Notes: generated from the letters alone by a model not told the origin. Numbered from the stretch's first letter, positions 9,060 through 18,776 are shown. The stretch: 64,000 nucleotides of DNA from Pseudomonas sp. F(2018) (GCF_005508865.1 NZ_SCOM01000002.1:186001-250000), one strand, 5' to 3'. Made by a program: numbers and translations.

Positions 9060-10196
9060 ATGAAGCTGGTCATCGCCCCCGACTCGTTCAAGGAGAGCCT
9101 CTCCGCGCCCGAGGTGGCGGCGGCCATCGCCCGTGGCTGGCGCCAGGTCTTCCCCGACGCCGAGATTCTCCTGCGGCCCATGGCCGATGGCGGCGAGGGC
9201 ACGGTCGATGCGGTGCTGGCTGCCGTGGGTGGCGAGCGTCGCGAACAGCAGGTCCGTGGTCCGCTGGGCCAGCCGGTAACGGCTCACTGGGGCTGGCTCG
9301 GCGACGGCACCGCGGTGCTGGAGATGGCCGCGGCGAGTGGCCTGCACCTGGTGCCGCGGGAGCGCCGCGATGCCACCGTCACCAGCAGCCAGGGCACCGG
9401 CGAGCTGATCCGCGCGGCGCTGGACGCCGGCGCCCGACGCATCATTCTCGGCCTCGGCGGCAGCGCCACCAACGATGGCGGCGCCGGTCTGCTGCAGGCT
9501 CTGGGGGTGCGCTTCCTGGATGACCGACAAGGCGAGCTGCCGCCCGGTGGCGCGGCGCTGGCGCAGCTGGCGCGCATCGATGCCAGTGGCCTGGACCCGC
9601 GCCTGGCACAGGTGCGGATAGAAATCGCCGCCGATGTCGACAACCCGCTGTGCGGCCCACGCGGCGCTTCCCGGGTATTCGGCCCGCAGAAGGGTGCCAC
9701 TCCCCAGCAGGTCGAGCTGCTGGACGCCGCCCTGAGCCATTACGCCGATGTGGTGGCGGCCACGCTGGGCAAGGATCACAGCCTGGCTCCGGGCGTTGGC
9801 GCTGCCGGCGGTCTGGGCTTCGCCGCCAAGGCTTTTCTGCGCGCCGAATTTCGTCCGGGAGTGGAGCTGGTGGCCGAGTTGTCCGGCCTGGCCGAGGCGC
9901 TGCACGGCGCCGATCTGCTGATCACCGGCGAGGGGCGCCTGGATGCGCAGAGTCTGCACGGCAAGACGCCAGTCGGTGTGGCACGTATCGCCCGCGCCGC
10001 CGGCGTGCCGGTGATCGCGCTGGCTGGCAGCCTGGGTGAGGGCTATCAGGCGTTGTATGAGGTGGGCATCGATGCGGCGTTCAGCCTGACCTCCGGGCCG
10101 CAGAGCCTGGAACAGGCCATGGCCGCTGCCGAGGTCGAGTTGCAGGCGCGCGCCTGCGATCTTGCGCGCATATGGCGCCTGGCGAGGCGTTGCTAG
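9060..10196 (+). CDS. Glycerate kinase (GlxK/GarK family)
   Basis: 378 residues. Phosphorylates glycerate with ATP, feeding glycolate, glyoxylate or glucarate breakdown into glycolysis. The start MKLVIAPDSFKESLSAPEVA is the classical family opening, followed by RPMADGGEGTVDA, GLGGSATNDGG and the C-terminal ITGEGRLDAQSLHGKTP block. The frame is open further upstream, but the ATG at 9060 sits 7 bases after pdxH and gives the family length. Its TAG stop interlocks with the stop of the minus-strand gene that follows. Confidence 0.95.
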   Translation: MKLVIAPDSFKESLSAPEVAAAIARGWRQVFPDAEILLRPMADGGEGTVDAVLAAVGGERREQQVRGPLGQPVTAHWGWLGDGTAVLEMAAASGLHLVPRERRDATVTSSQGTGELIRAALDAGARRIILGLGGSATNDGGAGLLQALGVRFLDDRQGELPPGGAALAQLARIDASGLDPRLAQVRIEIAADVDNPLCGPRGASRVFGPQKGATPQQVELLDAALSHYADVVAATLGKDHSLAPGVGAAGGLGFAAKAFLRAEFRPGVELVAELSGLAEALHGADLLITGEGRLDAQSLHGKTPVGVARIARAAGVPVIALAGSLGEGYQALYEVGIDAAFSLTSGPQSLEQAMAAAEVELQARACDLARIWRLARRC

Positions 10197-10435
10197 TTGT
10201 TGCGCTGCAGATAGTCGCGCGCCGCCTGGTGCAGCCAGTCTTCCAGTTGTCCGCGGCGTACGCCACGGGAGGCGGCCTCGGCGAGACGCTCGAGCATGTA
10301 GCTCTGCATGGCCGGGTCGCCGGCGGCCATGGACAAGGCCAAGTCACGGTCCATCCAGCGGCGGATGCGCAGGTACAGCCAGCCATGGAAGACCAGGCCG
10401 GCCAGGGTGGCGATGGCAACGATGAAATAGTCCAT
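10193..10435 (-). CDS. Small single-pass membrane protein of unknown function
   Basis: 80 residues. Residues 1-21 (MDYFIVAIATLAGLVFHGWL) form one transmembrane helix, followed by a basic stretch (RIRRWMDR) and an amphipathic helix ending RDYLQRNN, predicted in the cytoplasm. Longer in-frame extensions upstream exist, but ATG at 10435 gives a sensible membrane start. The stop codon overlaps that of glycerate kinase in the tetramer CTAG. No family assigned. Confidence 0.7.
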   Translation of the reverse strand: MDYFIVAIATLAGLVFHGWLYLRIRRWMDRDLALSMAAGDPAMQSYMLERLAEAASRGVRRGQLEDWLHQAARDYLQRNN

Positions 10436-10595
10436 GGCAGGGCTCGCGAGGGTGAATCGCCATCCTGCGCCAGCCCGCCACGCCTGCAAATCTGACCCGA
10501 TGTCGCACCCTCTCTCTACACTGGCGCCAGACGGGCTGGTGACAGCCGCCTGGCGCCGCGGTCTAATGGACACTGCCTCATATGGAGAGAACCAC

Positions 10596-11060
10596 ATGCG
10601 TAATACCAAGCTGTTGACTGCCTCCCTCGTCGCCCTGTCCCTCACGCTGGGTGGCTGTGTCTCCAACCTCAGCGGCGACAGCTACAGCCGCGACGAGGCC
10701 CGCAAGGTGCAGACCGTGCGCCTGGGCACCATCGAGATGCTGCGCCCTGTGAAGATTGAAGGCACCAAGACTCCGATCGGCGCAGGTGCCGGTGCGGTGG
10801 TGGGCGGCGTAGGCGGCAGCGCCATCGGCGGTGGCCGCGGCTCGGTGGTGGCGGCGGTGATCGGTGCCGTGGCCGGCGGCCTGCTCGGCTCAATGACCGA
10901 GGAAGGCCTGACCCGCACCCAGGGCGTGGAAATCACCGTGCGTGAAGACGACGGCACCCTGCGCGCCTACGTGCAGCAGGTGCAGGAGAACGAGATCTTC
11001 CGCGTCGGCGAGCGTGTGCGCATCATGACCGTCGACGGCACCAGCCGCGTCGCACACTAA
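10596..11060 (+). CDS. SlyB/Pcp-like glycine-zipper outer membrane lipoprotein
   Basis: 154 residues. It has a lipoprotein signal with lipobox LTLGGC, then a glycine-zipper 2TM domain (alternating Gly in IGAGAGAVVGGVGGSAIGGG and AVIGAVAGGLLGS), and a small C-terminal beta domain (VEITVREDDGTL...RVRIMTVDG). Family members such as SlyB, Pcp and PA1053-type proteins stabilise the outer membrane. The start at 10596 follows GGAGAG. An intrinsic terminator lies just after the stop, so it is probably monocistronic. Confidence 0.9.
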   Translation: MRNTKLLTASLVALSLTLGGCVSNLSGDSYSRDEARKVQTVRLGTIEMLRPVKIEGTKTPIGAGAGAVVGGVGGSAIGGGRGSVVAAVIGAVAGGLLGSMTEEGLTRTQGVEITVREDDGTLRAYVQQVQENEIFRVGERVRIMTVDGTSRVAH

Positions 11061-11072
11061 GCGCTACCCAGG

Positions 11073-11096
11073 GCCCGGCGTCCGCCGGGCCTTTCG
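11073..11096 (+). terminator. Intrinsic terminator after the SlyB-like gene
   Basis: GCCCGGCG at 11073-11080 pairs with CGCCGGGC at 11083-11090, followed by CTTTCGTT. It lies 12 bases past the stop of the lipoprotein gene. Confidence 0.75.
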
Positions 11097-11271
11097 TTCC
11101 AACTCCCGCTCCGATCACTCCGGCTTATCGCTGCTCATCAAGGCGGTGCCCAGGCATTGCGAGTATTGGCGCGACGACGCTATTGATGTGCTCCTTCGCT
11201 CCTGACGGCCATTTGGCTTTCTCGAGCTAATGGAAGCCTGGCGATTGCCCGGCGTTGCCAGGGAGCCACCA

Positions 11272-11766
11272 ATGTCCGGTCTACTGCGAAATCTCATCGC
11301 CTTTTTTATCGGCCTGTGCGGCTATGCCAGCCGGGCGGCCACCGACACCGTCGAAACCCGCTTCTGGGTCACGCCTTTCGACTCGGGTGTCCGCGTGCTT
11401 AAGAGCGACAAGTACCTGCAGTACGCCGAGACCGCGCAGTTGGACTACCTGCTAAAGGTCGGGCGCTTCTTCGCCGTGCTGGGTGGCGGCGCCGGTTTCG
11501 TCAACCTGGCCCAGCAGGTGCGCTTCCTGCGTCCCATTGCCTTGTTCAGCCGGGTGAGGGTGGAGACTCGGCTGCTCTATGCCGACGACAAGTGCGCGTA
11601 TTTCCAGCATGCGCTGCATGCGCGGGGCAACCTGGCGGCGGAGGTGCTGGTGAAGATGAAGTTCAAGAAGGCCGGCCGCACCGTGGCGCCGTCGACCTTC
11701 CTCGCATTCAGCTTCGACGCAGTGCCCGATGCCGTGCGCAGCTGGGAAACTGCACTGCAGGGATGA
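11272..11766 (+). CDS. Hotdog-fold thioesterase-like protein
   Basis: 164 residues from the ATG at 11272, which has GGGAG in front. The central sequence (VTPFDSGVRVLKSDKYLQYAETAQLDYLLKVG, then RFLRPIALFSRVRVETRLLY) fits the 4HBT/THEM6-type hotdog fold of acyl-CoA thioesterases. The N-terminus is hydrophobic (LIAFFIGLCGYA) and may be a membrane anchor. A longer start at 11230 has no ribosome site. Substrate unknown; monocistronic, ahead of the sha operon. Confidence 0.7.
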   Translation: MSGLLRNLIAFFIGLCGYASRAATDTVETRFWVTPFDSGVRVLKSDKYLQYAETAQLDYLLKVGRFFAVLGGGAGFVNLAQQVRFLRPIALFSRVRVETRLLYADDKCAYFQHALHARGNLAAEVLVKMKFKKAGRTVAPSTFLAFSFDAVPDAVRSWETALQG

Positions 11767-11844
11767 GCGGCGCTGGATTCAAGCTGTCCACTATCTGAAC
11801 TATCCTCGCTGCTGAGCGGAAAGCTCTGTGCATAATGTAATAAT

Positions 11845-11878
11845 TTATCCATGGCTTAGTTCTGATAGTTATGGATAA
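11845..11878 (+). promoter_or_regulatory. Candidate operator ahead of the sha/mrp operon
   Basis: The 210-base gap before shaA is locally AT-rich. TTATCCAT at 11845-11852 and ATGGATAA at 11871-11878 form an exact 8-base inverted repeat with an 18-base spacer. Upstream CATAATGTAATAAT could contribute a -10 region. The regulator is unknown. Confidence 0.4.
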
Positions 11879-11976
11879 TCGCGGCACGCCCTTCGCAAAC
11901 AGAGGCCCAGCCGCGCGAGGAACAGAGTAGATTTGCCCGATCCGCCAGCCGGACCGGGCCTGGACAGGGGAGATTC

Positions 11977-14778
11977 ATGGAGCTGCTGCTCATCGTCGGA
12001 CTGCCGTTTCTCGGCGCCTTCCTTCCCGTCCTGTTCGAGCGTCATGGCCGCCTGGCATGCAGCCTGGCCACCGCTGTGGCGCCACTGCTGGGCCTGGGCA
12101 TGCTGCTGTGGCTGGCGCCGCGAGTGTTCGCCGGCGAGCTGCTGCTGGTGTCGCAGCCCTGGCTGAGCCAGATCGGTTTCAACCTGTCGCTACGCCTGGA
12201 TGGCCTGGCCTTCCTGTTCGCCCTGCTGATCCTCGGCATCGGCCTGCTGGTCATCCTCTACGCCCGCTACTACCTGTCCGAGCGCGAGGCCATCGGCCGC
12301 TTCTTCAGCTACCTGCTGCTGTTCATGGGCGCCATGCTCGGCGTGGTGCTGTCGGAAAACCTGCTGCTGATGCTGACCTTCTGGGAGCTGACCAGCCTGT
12401 CGTCGTTCCTCCTGATAGGCTTCTGGAGCAAGCGCAGCGACGCGCGCAAGGGCGCGCGCATGGCCCTGGCGGTGACCGGAGGAGGAGGGCTGGCGCTGCT
12501 CGCCGGTATTCTGCTGATCGGCCATATCGTCGGCAGCTTCGAGCTCAGCGTGGTGCTGGCCTCGGCCGAGCTGATCCACGCCCACGCACTTTATCCTGTG
12601 GCACTGGTGCTGGTGCTGCTGGGCGCCTTCACCAAGTCGGCGCAGTTTCCCTTCCATTTCTGGCTGCCCCACGCGATGGCGGCGCCCACCCCGGTGTCGG
12701 CCTATCTGCACTCGGCGACCATGGTCAAGGCCGGGGTATTCCTGCTGGCGCGCCTGTATCCGGCGCTGGCCGGCTCGGATCTGTGGTTCTACCTGGTTGG
12801 CCTCACCGGTCTGGCGACCCTCCTGCTCGGCGCGGTGATGGCGCTGTTCCAGCACGATCTGAAGGGCCTGCTGGCGTACTCGACGATCAGCCACCTGGGC
12901 CTGATCGTGCTGCTGCTGGGCATGGACTCGCAGCTGTCCAACGTCGCCGCGGTGTTCCACATCATCAACCACGCCACCTTCAAGGCCTCGCTGTTCATGG
13001 CCGCCGGCATCATCGATCACGAGACCGGCAGCCGCGACATGCGCCGTATCAACGGCATGTGGAAGTACCTGCCGCATACCGCCGTGCTGGCCATGGTGGC
13101 GTCCTCGGCGATGGCCGGGGTGCCGCTGCTCAACGGCTTCCTGAGCAAGGAAATGTTCTTCGGCGAGACCCTGCAGCAGGCGCTACAGGGCAACCATTTC
13201 AACTGGCTGATCCCGCCGCTGGCGACCCTGGCCGCAGTGTTCTCGGTGGCCTATTCGCTGCGCTTCATCCACGACGTGTTCTTCAACGGTGAGCCGATCA
13301 ACCTGCCCAAGTTCCCGCCCCACGAACCGCCGCGCTACATGAAGGTGCCGGTGGAGATCCTGGTGTTCCTCTGCCTGCTGGTCGGCATGCTGCCGGGCTA
13401 CACGGTGGCGCCGCTGCTGGCGGTGGCGGCGCAGGCCAGCCTGGGTGGGGCGCTGCCGGCCTATGACCTGGCGATCTGGCATGGCTTCAACCTGCCACTG
13501 GCGATGAGCTGTGTCGCCCTGGTCGGCGGCATCCTCATCTATATCGGGCGCAAGCCGGTGTTCCGCTGGTACGAAAGCCTGCCGCAGCTGGACGCCAAAG
13601 AGGTGTTCGAGCAGCAGGTGCAACGCCTGGTAGCCCTGGCCGGCTGGATCACCTCGCGCCTGGAGAATGGCTCTCTGCAGCGCTACCTGGCGCTGCTGCT
13701 GGGCAGTGCCCTGGTGCTGGTCGGCGTGGCCCTGGCGCCGCTGCCGCAGCTGACCGGCGAACGCGGCCTCAGCCCGTTGGATGGCTTTACTGCCCTGGGC
13801 ATGTTGGTGCTGGCGGGCAGCGGCCTGCTCACCGCGATCTTCCATCGCCAGCGCCTGGTGGCGCTGCTGATCCTCGGCGTCGGCGGCATGCTGGTGGCCC
13901 TGGCCTTTGCCCGTTTCTCCGCACCGGACCTGGCGCAGACCCAGCTGGTGGTGGAGGTGGTGACCATCATCCTGCTGATGCTGGCGCTCTATTACCTGCC
14001 GTCGCGCACGCCCGGCGAGAGTTCGCTGCCGCGCATCCTGCGTGACCTGCTGCTGGCCGGCGGTTGTGGCGCGCTGGTGGCGGTGCTGGCCTACGTGGTG
14101 CTGACCCGGCCCTACGACACCGGCATCGCCGAGTTCTTCCTGGCCAACAGCATCAGCGGCGGTGGCGGCACCAACGCGGTCAACGTGATCCTGGTGGACT
14201 TCCGCGGCTTCGATACCCTGGGTGAGATCACCGTGCTGGCCATCGCCGCCGTGGGCATCTTCGCCATGCTCGACGGCCTGCGCCTGACCCATCCGACCTG
14301 CGACCCCCAGGGCCGGCGCTGGGCCTGGGCGAAGAACCCGCTGATCCTGATGACCCTGTCGCGCCTGCTGTTGCCGCTGGCATTGCTGATCTCGGTGTTC
14401 ATCTTCCTGCGCGGCCACAATCTGCCGGGCGGCGGCTTCATCGCCGGGCTGATCACCGCCGTGGCCCTGGCCCTGCAGTACATCGCCAGCGGCGTGGCCT
14501 GGGTCGAGCAGCGCCTGCCGCTGAACTACCAGCGCATGGCCGGCGTCGGTGTGCTGATCGCCGCGCTCACCGGCCTCGGCAGCTGGGTGTTCGGCCGGCC
14601 GTTCCTGACGTCCGCCTTCGGCCACTTCGAGCTGCCGCTGGTGGGCGAATTCGAGCTGGCCACCGCCATGCTGTTCGACCTCGGCGTGTACCTCACCGTG
14701 GTCGGCGCCACCCTGATGGTGCTGGTCAACCTGGGCAAGCTCAGCCTGTCCCCACCCGCGAGCAAGGAGATCCACTGA
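11977..14778 (+). CDS. shaA: Na+/H+ antiporter Mrp/Sha subunit A (MrpA-MrpB fusion)
   Basis: 933-residue inner-membrane protein, the largest subunit of the multi-component monovalent cation/proton antiporter that expels Na+ and supports pH homeostasis. The first two thirds match the NuoL/MrpA proton channel, with the conserved [18 protein letters not shown] helix (buried Glu) and [25 protein letters not shown] (functional Lys). The last ~130 residues ([35 protein letters not shown]) are an MrpB domain fused in frame, so the operon has six genes instead of seven. ATG at 11977 follows AGGGGAG. Overlaps shaC by one base. Confidence 0.96.
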   Translation: MELLLIVGLPFLGAFLPVLFERHGRLACSLATAVAPLLGLGMLLWLAPRVFAGELLLVSQPWLSQIGFNLSLRLDGLAFLFALLILGIGLLVILYARYYLSEREAIGRFFSYLLLFMGAMLGVVLSENLLLMLTFWELTSLSSFLLIGFWSKRSDARKGARMALAVTGGGGLALLAGILLIGHIVGSFELSVVLASAELIHAHALYPVALVLVLLGAFTKSAQFPFHFWLPHAMAAPTPVSAYLHSATMVKAGVFLLARLYPALAGSDLWFYLVGLTGLATLLLGAVMALFQHDLKGLLAYSTISHLGLIVLLLGMDSQLSNVAAVFHIINHATFKASLFMAAGIIDHETGSRDMRRINGMWKYLPHTAVLAMVASSAMAGVPLLNGFLSKEMFFGETLQQALQGNHFNWLIPPLATLAAVFSVAYSLRFIHDVFFNGEPINLPKFPPHEPPRYMKVPVEILVFLCLLVGMLPGYTVAPLLAVAAQASLGGALPAYDLAIWHGFNLPLAMSCVALVGGILIYIGRKPVFRWYESLPQLDAKEVFEQQVQRLVALAGWITSRLENGSLQRYLALLLGSALVLVGVALAPLPQLTGERGLSPLDGFTALGMLVLAGSGLLTAIFHRQRLVALLILGVGGMLVALAFARFSAPDLAQTQLVVEVVTIILLMLALYYLPSRTPGESSLPRILRDLLLAGGCGALVAVLAYVVLTRPYDTGIAEFFLANSISGGGGTNAVNVILVDFRGFDTLGEITVLAIAAVGIFAMLDGLRLTHPTCDPQGRRWAWAKNPLILMTLSRLLLPLALLISVFIFLRGHNLPGGGFIAGLITAVALALQYIASGVAWVEQRLPLNYQRMAGVGVLIAALTGLGSWVFGRPFLTSAFGHFELPLVGEFELATAMLFDLGVYLTVVGATLMVLVNLGKLSLSPPASKEIH

Positions 14779-15125
14779 TGGAGGCGCTGTTCGCCGCAAC
14801 CCTCGGCCTGCTCACCGCCAGCGGCGTGTACCTGCTGCTGCGCGCGCGTACCTTCGCCGTGGTGCTGGGCCTGACCCTACTGTCCTACGCGGTCAACCTG
14901 TTCCTGTTCTCCATGGGCCGCCTGAGTGGCGACGTGGCGGTGCTGGGGCAGGGCGGCAACCCGGCCGACCCGCTGCCCCAGGCGCTGGTGCTAACCGCCA
15001 TCGTCATCGGCTTCGCCATGACCGCCTTCGTCGTGGTCCTGGCCCTGCGCGGCGTGGCCAACCTGGGCAATGACCATGTGGACGGTAAGCCGGACGGCCA
15101 GCCGGTCCGGGAGCGGGCGTCTTGA
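14778..15125 (+). CDS. shaC: Mrp/Sha antiporter subunit C
   Basis: 115 residues with three transmembrane helices, homologous to NuoK. The helix VLGLTLLSYAVNLFLFSMG and the loop GNPADPLPQALVLTAIVIGFA are the signature of MrpC. The C-terminus is hydrophilic. The start codon overlaps the shaA stop (TGATG), and its stop overlaps the shaD start, which indicates translational coupling. Confidence 0.95.
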   Translation: MEALFAATLGLLTASGVYLLLRARTFAVVLGLTLLSYAVNLFLFSMGRLSGDVAVLGQGGNPADPLPQALVLTAIVIGFAMTAFVVVLALRGVANLGNDHVDGKPDGQPVRERAS

Positions 15126-16609
15126 ATCACCTGATCATCCTGCCGATCCTGATCCCGCTGCTGGTAGGGGCGCTGCTGCTGGTGCTGCCGTCGCTGGAGC
15201 GACTCAAGCGCACCCTGTCGCTGCTCGCCACCCTGGCCCTGTTGCCGCTGGCCGTGGCGCTGCTGCTGCAGGCCGACGATGGCCGGCCGCATGTCTATGC
15301 CCTGGGCGACTGGCAGCCACCGTTCGGCATCGTCCTGCTGCTCGACCGGCTCAGCGCCCTGTTGCTGCTGGCCGTCGCCGTGCTGGCCAGCGCCGTGGTG
15401 CTCTACGCCTTGCGTGGCGATGACCGCCGCGGCCCGCGTTTCCATGCCCTGCTGCAGTTCCAGCTGCTGGGCATCAATGGCGCTTTCCTCACCGGCGACC
15501 TGTTCAACCTGTTCGTGTTCTTCGAGGTGCTGCTGATCGCCTCCTACGCGCTGCTGCTGTACGGTCGCAGCGCCGAGCGGGTGAGGGCGGGGCTGCACTA
15601 CGTGATCCTCAATCTGGTCGGCTCGGCGCTGTTCCTCATCGCCCTGGGCCTGATCTACGGGGTCAGCGGTACCCTGAACATGGCCGATCTGTCCCGGCGG
15701 GTCGCCACCGCCAGCGGTGACAGCGTGCCGCTGCTGGCCGCCGCCGGCCTGCTGCTGATACTGGTGTTCGCCCTCAAGGCGGCGCTGTTGCCGCTGTCCT
15801 TCTGGCTGCCGCGTGCCTATGCCGCGGCCAGTGCGCCGGTGGCGGCACTGTTCGCGATCATGACCAAGGTCGGCATCTACGCCATCCTGCGGGTCTGCAC
15901 CCTGGTGTTCGGCGCCGGTGCCGGCGAGCTGGCCAATCTGGTCCAGCCCTGGCTGTGGCCGCTGGCCCTCGCCACCCTGGCGTTCGGTGCGCTGGGCGCC
16001 CTGGCCGCGCGCAGCCTGCAGACGCTGCTGGCCTACCTGGTGCTGGTGTCCGCCGGCACGCTGCTGGCGGCGGTGGCCATCGGCACGCCCGAGGCCATTG
16101 CGGCGGCGCTGTTCTACCTGCTGCACAGCACCTGGGTGGCCGGCGGCCTGTTCCTGCTCGCCGACCTGATCGTCCGCCAGCGCGGCAGGCATGGTGGCGA
16201 ACTGGTGCAGGGTGCGGCCCTAGAGAATCCCCATCTGCTCGGCGCGCTGTTCTTCTTCGGCGCCGTGGCGGTGATCGGCCTGCCGCCGCTGTCCGGTTTC
16301 CTCGGCAAGCTGCTGTTGCTCCAGGCGACGCCTTCGGCGGCACTGTGGGCGGTGTTGCTGCTAGGTGGCTTCGCCGCGCTGGTGGCCTTCAGCCGCGCCG
16401 GCAGCACCCTGTTCTGGCGGGTCGGCACCAGCTCCCTGGACAGCGCCGAGCTGGATCGCGGGCGCCTGGCGGCCTGTGTCCTGCTGCTCGCCAGCAGCCT
16501 GCTGCTGGTGGCCCTGGCCGCGCCGCTGCTGGACTACAGCCGCGCCACCGGCGCGCAGCTGCATGACCTCGCGCCGTACCGGGCGCTGATCGGGGAGGGC
16601 CGGCCATGA
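15122..16609 (+). CDS. shaD: Mrp/Sha antiporter subunit D
   Basis: 495 residues, about 14 membrane helices, homologous to the NuoM/NuoN proton channels. Visible are the GDLFNLFVFFEVLLIASYALLL helix with its conserved Glu, LKAALLPLSFWLPRAYAAASAPVAALFAIMTKVG with its conserved lysines, and GLPPLSGFLGKLLLLQA. The start is TTG at 15122, overlapping the shaC stop (TTGA); no ATG gives a full N-terminus. Overlaps shaE by 4 bases. Confidence 0.95.
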   Translation: MNHLIILPILIPLLVGALLLVLPSLERLKRTLSLLATLALLPLAVALLLQADDGRPHVYALGDWQPPFGIVLLLDRLSALLLLAVAVLASAVVLYALRGDDRRGPRFHALLQFQLLGINGAFLTGDLFNLFVFFEVLLIASYALLLYGRSAERVRAGLHYVILNLVGSALFLIALGLIYGVSGTLNMADLSRRVATASGDSVPLLAAAGLLLILVFALKAALLPLSFWLPRAYAAASAPVAALFAIMTKVGIYAILRVCTLVFGAGAGELANLVQPWLWPLALATLAFGALGALAARSLQTLLAYLVLVSAGTLLAAVAIGTPEAIAAALFYLLHSTWVAGGLFLLADLIVRQRGRHGGELVQGAALENPHLLGALFFFGAVAVIGLPPLSGFLGKLLLLQATPSAALWAVLLLGGFAALVAFSRAGSTLFWRVGTSSLDSAELDRGRLAACVLLLASSLLLVALAAPLLDYSRATGAQLHDLAPYRALIGEGRP

Positions 16610-17103
16610 AACGACTGTTGCCGCACCCGGCGCAGAGCCTGTTGCTGCTGCTGACCTGGATGCTCCTGGTGGACACCTTCGCCTTCGGCCAGTGGCTGCT
16701 GGGTGGCGTGCTGGCCGTGCTGATCCCGCTGGCCTGCAACCGCCTGCTGGTGGAGCACCCGTCGTACTGGAAGCCGCTCAAGCTGTTGCGCTTTTTGCTG
16801 ATGGTGATGGGCGACATCCTGGTCGCCAACTTCCAGGTGGCGCGCCTGACCCTGGGCCGCGTGCGCGAGCTGCGCCCGGCCTTCGTCGAGGTGCCGATCG
16901 ACCTGGACAACGAGCTGGCCATCAGCGTGCTGGTCAGCGTGGTGTCGCTGACCCCCGGCTCGCTGGCCGCCGACCTCAGCCTGGACCGCCGTAACCTGCT
17001 GGTGCATGGCCTCGACGTGCCGGATGCGCAGGCGATGATCGACGAGATCAAGCAGCGCTACGAGGCACCGCTGAAGGAGATATTCCCATGCTCGGCTACG
17101 TGA
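16606..17103 (+). CDS. shaE: Mrp/Sha antiporter subunit E
   Basis: 165 residues. N-terminal membrane helices (LLLLLTWMLLVDTFAFGQWLLGG) are followed by the MrpE signature: LVANFQVARLTLG, then SVLVSVVSLTPGSLAADLS and the C-terminal soluble part with VHGLDVPDAQ. It starts with ATGA overlapping shaD and overlaps shaF by 16 bases. Needed for assembly of the antiporter in studied systems. Confidence 0.94.
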   Translation: MKRLLPHPAQSLLLLLTWMLLVDTFAFGQWLLGGVLAVLIPLACNRLLVEHPSYWKPLKLLRFLLMVMGDILVANFQVARLTLGRVRELRPAFVEVPIDLDNELAISVLVSVVSLTPGSLAADLSLDRRNLLVHGLDVPDAQAMIDEIKQRYEAPLKEIFPCSAT

Positions 17104-17357
17104 TCCCCGTCTGCCTGGCCATGCTCGCCGCGGCCCTGCTGCTGGCCGCCGCGCGCCTGATCAAGGGCCCCAGCCTGCCGGACCGGGTGCTGGCGCTAGA
17201 CACCCTGTACATCAACGCCATCGCCCTGATCATCCTCTATGGCATCTGGAAGGGCACCGAGCTGTTCTTCGAGATCGCCCTGCTGATCGCCGTGCTCGGC
17301 TTCGTCAGCACCGTGGCGGTGGCCAAGTACATGCTGCGCGGAGACATCATCGAATGA
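17088..17357 (+). CDS. shaF: Mrp/Sha antiporter subunit F
   Basis: 89 residues with three helices. The KGPSLPDRVLALDTLYINAIALIIL segment, with its conserved Asp, is the MrpF signature. The gene starts inside the end of shaE, and its TGA overlaps the shaG ATG. Confidence 0.94.
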   Translation: MLGYVIPVCLAMLAAALLLAAARLIKGPSLPDRVLALDTLYINAIALIILYGIWKGTELFFEIALLIAVLGFVSTVAVAKYMLRGDIIE

Positions 17358-17686
17358 GCCTGTGGCTGGAAATCCTCATCTGCGCGCTGCTCCTGCTCGG
17401 CAGCGGCTTCGTCCTGATCGGCGCCGTCGGCCTGTACCGCCTGCCGGACTTCTTCACCCGCCTGCACGGCCCGACCAAGGCCACCACCCTGGGTGTCGGT
17501 GGGGTGGTGGTGGCCTCGCTGATCTTCTTCAGCGCCGGCGAGCGCACCCTGAGCTCCCACGAGCTGCTGATCAGCCTGTTCCTGTTCATCAGCGCCCCGG
17601 TCAGCGCCTACATGCTGGCCAAGGCGGCGGTGCTGCAGCAGCTGCCGCTGGAGCCAAGGACACGCGGCAAGCCCTGGGAGCAGTAA
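17354..17686 (+). CDS. shaG: Mrp/Sha antiporter subunit G
   Basis: 110 residues, three helices. GSGFVLIGAVGLYRLPDFFTRLHGPTKATTLG is the family signature of MrpG. This is the last gene of the operon; 85 bases separate it from the next gene. The C-terminal tail (LEPRTRGKPWEQ) is cytoplasmic. Confidence 0.94.
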   Translation: MSLWLEILICALLLLGSGFVLIGAVGLYRLPDFFTRLHGPTKATTLGVGGVVVASLIFFSAGERTLSSHELLISLFLFISAPVSAYMLAKAAVLQQLPLEPRTRGKPWEQ

Positions 17687-17771
17687 GGCGACACAGTTTC
17701 TCCTCGCCGCTGTGTCTGTCCGCCTCTGGGCCCGCCACCTACACTGAGTTTTTGACCCAGAGGTAGTGGTG

Positions 17772-18677
17772 ATGGCCCGGCAGGGACGGTTGTTCGCGAT
17801 GGCGTGCCTGGTGCTGGCCATGGCCCTGTGGGGCAGCTCATTCATCGCCCTCAAGTTCGCCTTCGCCGAGCTGCCGCCGATGTGGGTGATCTTCGGTCGC
17901 ATGGCCCTTGGCAGCCTGGTGTTCCTGCTGGCCTGGCGCTGGCGTGGGCGCCTCGACTACCGCCCTGGCGACTGGCGCTATCTGCTGGCCCTGGCCGCCT
18001 GCGAGCCCTGTCTGTACTTCATCTTCGAGGCCCTGGCGCTGCAGCACACCAGCGCCACCCAGGCCGGCATGATCACCGCGCTGCTGCCACTGCTGGTGGC
18101 CATGGGTGCGTTCCTGTTTCTGCATGAACGCGTGGCCAGAAGCACCTGGGCCGGCTTCCTCCTGGCGGTGATCGGGGCGATCTGGCTGAGCCTGGCCAGC
18201 GAGGCGGACAGCCATGCGCCGGCGCCGCTGCTGGGCAACTTCTACGAATTCGTCGCCATGCTCTGCGCCACTTGTTACACGCTGCTGCTGAAGTTCCTCT
18301 CCGAGCGCTACTCGCCCTTCATCCTCACCGCCATGCAGGCCTTCATCGGTTCGCTGTTCTTCCTGCCGCTGGCGCTGGTCACCGAGCCGCTGCCGAGCCA
18401 GTTCAGCCTTCTCGGCATCGGTTCGGTGGTCTACCTCGGCGTGGTGGTCACGGTCGGCGCCTATGGCCTGTACAACTTCGGCGTCAGCCGCTTGCCCGCC
18501 AGCCAGGCGTCCGGCTTCACCAACCTGCTGCCGGTGTTCACCCTGGTCTTCGCCGCGCTGCTGCTGGGCGAGAGCCTGACACCGGCCCAGTATGCCGCCG
18601 CGGCCCTGGTGTTCGTCGGCGTGGCGCTGAGCCAGTGGCGGAGCGCCGCTCCCGCACCCGCCGGCATTCTGGATTGA
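17772..18677 (+). CDS. DMT-superfamily (EamA) transporter
   Basis: 301 residues with ten predicted membrane helices in two EamA repeats. The opening LVLAMALWGSSFIALKFAF and the mid-protein LQHTSATQAGMITALLPLLVA are typical. Members export amino acids or metabolites; the substrate is not evident. I use the ATG at 17772, eight bases after AGAGG; two GTG codons just before it are also possible. A large hairpin follows the stop. Confidence 0.85.
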   Translation: MARQGRLFAMACLVLAMALWGSSFIALKFAFAELPPMWVIFGRMALGSLVFLLAWRWRGRLDYRPGDWRYLLALAACEPCLYFIFEALALQHTSATQAGMITALLPLLVAMGAFLFLHERVARSTWAGFLLAVIGAIWLSLASEADSHAPAPLLGNFYEFVAMLCATCYTLLLKFLSERYSPFILTAMQAFIGSLFFLPLALVTEPLPSQFSLLGIGSVVYLGVVVTVGAYGLYNFGVSRLPASQASGFTNLLPVFTLVFAALLLGESLTPAQYAAAALVFVGVALSQWRSAAPAPAGILD

Positions 18678-18707
18678 TGAGCTGCTGCGCGTCGGAAAAA
18701 CTGTGTT

Positions 18708-18776
18708 GAAAGTGGCTTCGGAATGCTCATTTACTATTCGTAAACTCCGCTTCCTCAGCCACTTTCGCCTTGTTTT
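18708..18776 (+). repeat. Large symmetric extragenic hairpin, terminator-like
   Basis: A 59-base interrupted palindrome: GAAAGTGGCT (18708-18717) pairs with AGCCACTTTC (18757-18766), GGAA (18720) with TTCC (18751), and TTTAC (18730) with GTAAA (18740). The internal loops are of equal size on both sides. It is followed by CCTTGTTTTTCTC, so it may end transcription of the DMT gene. A 12-base palindrome (AGCTCGCGAGCT) follows at 18782. The form resembles dispersed Pseudomonas intergenic repeats. Confidence 0.65.

Noticed and set aside
13183..14799. Long minus-strand frame opposite shaA
   Set aside because: Gln/His/Gly/Arg-rich shadow with no motifs; the plus strand encodes an unmistakable Mrp subunit.
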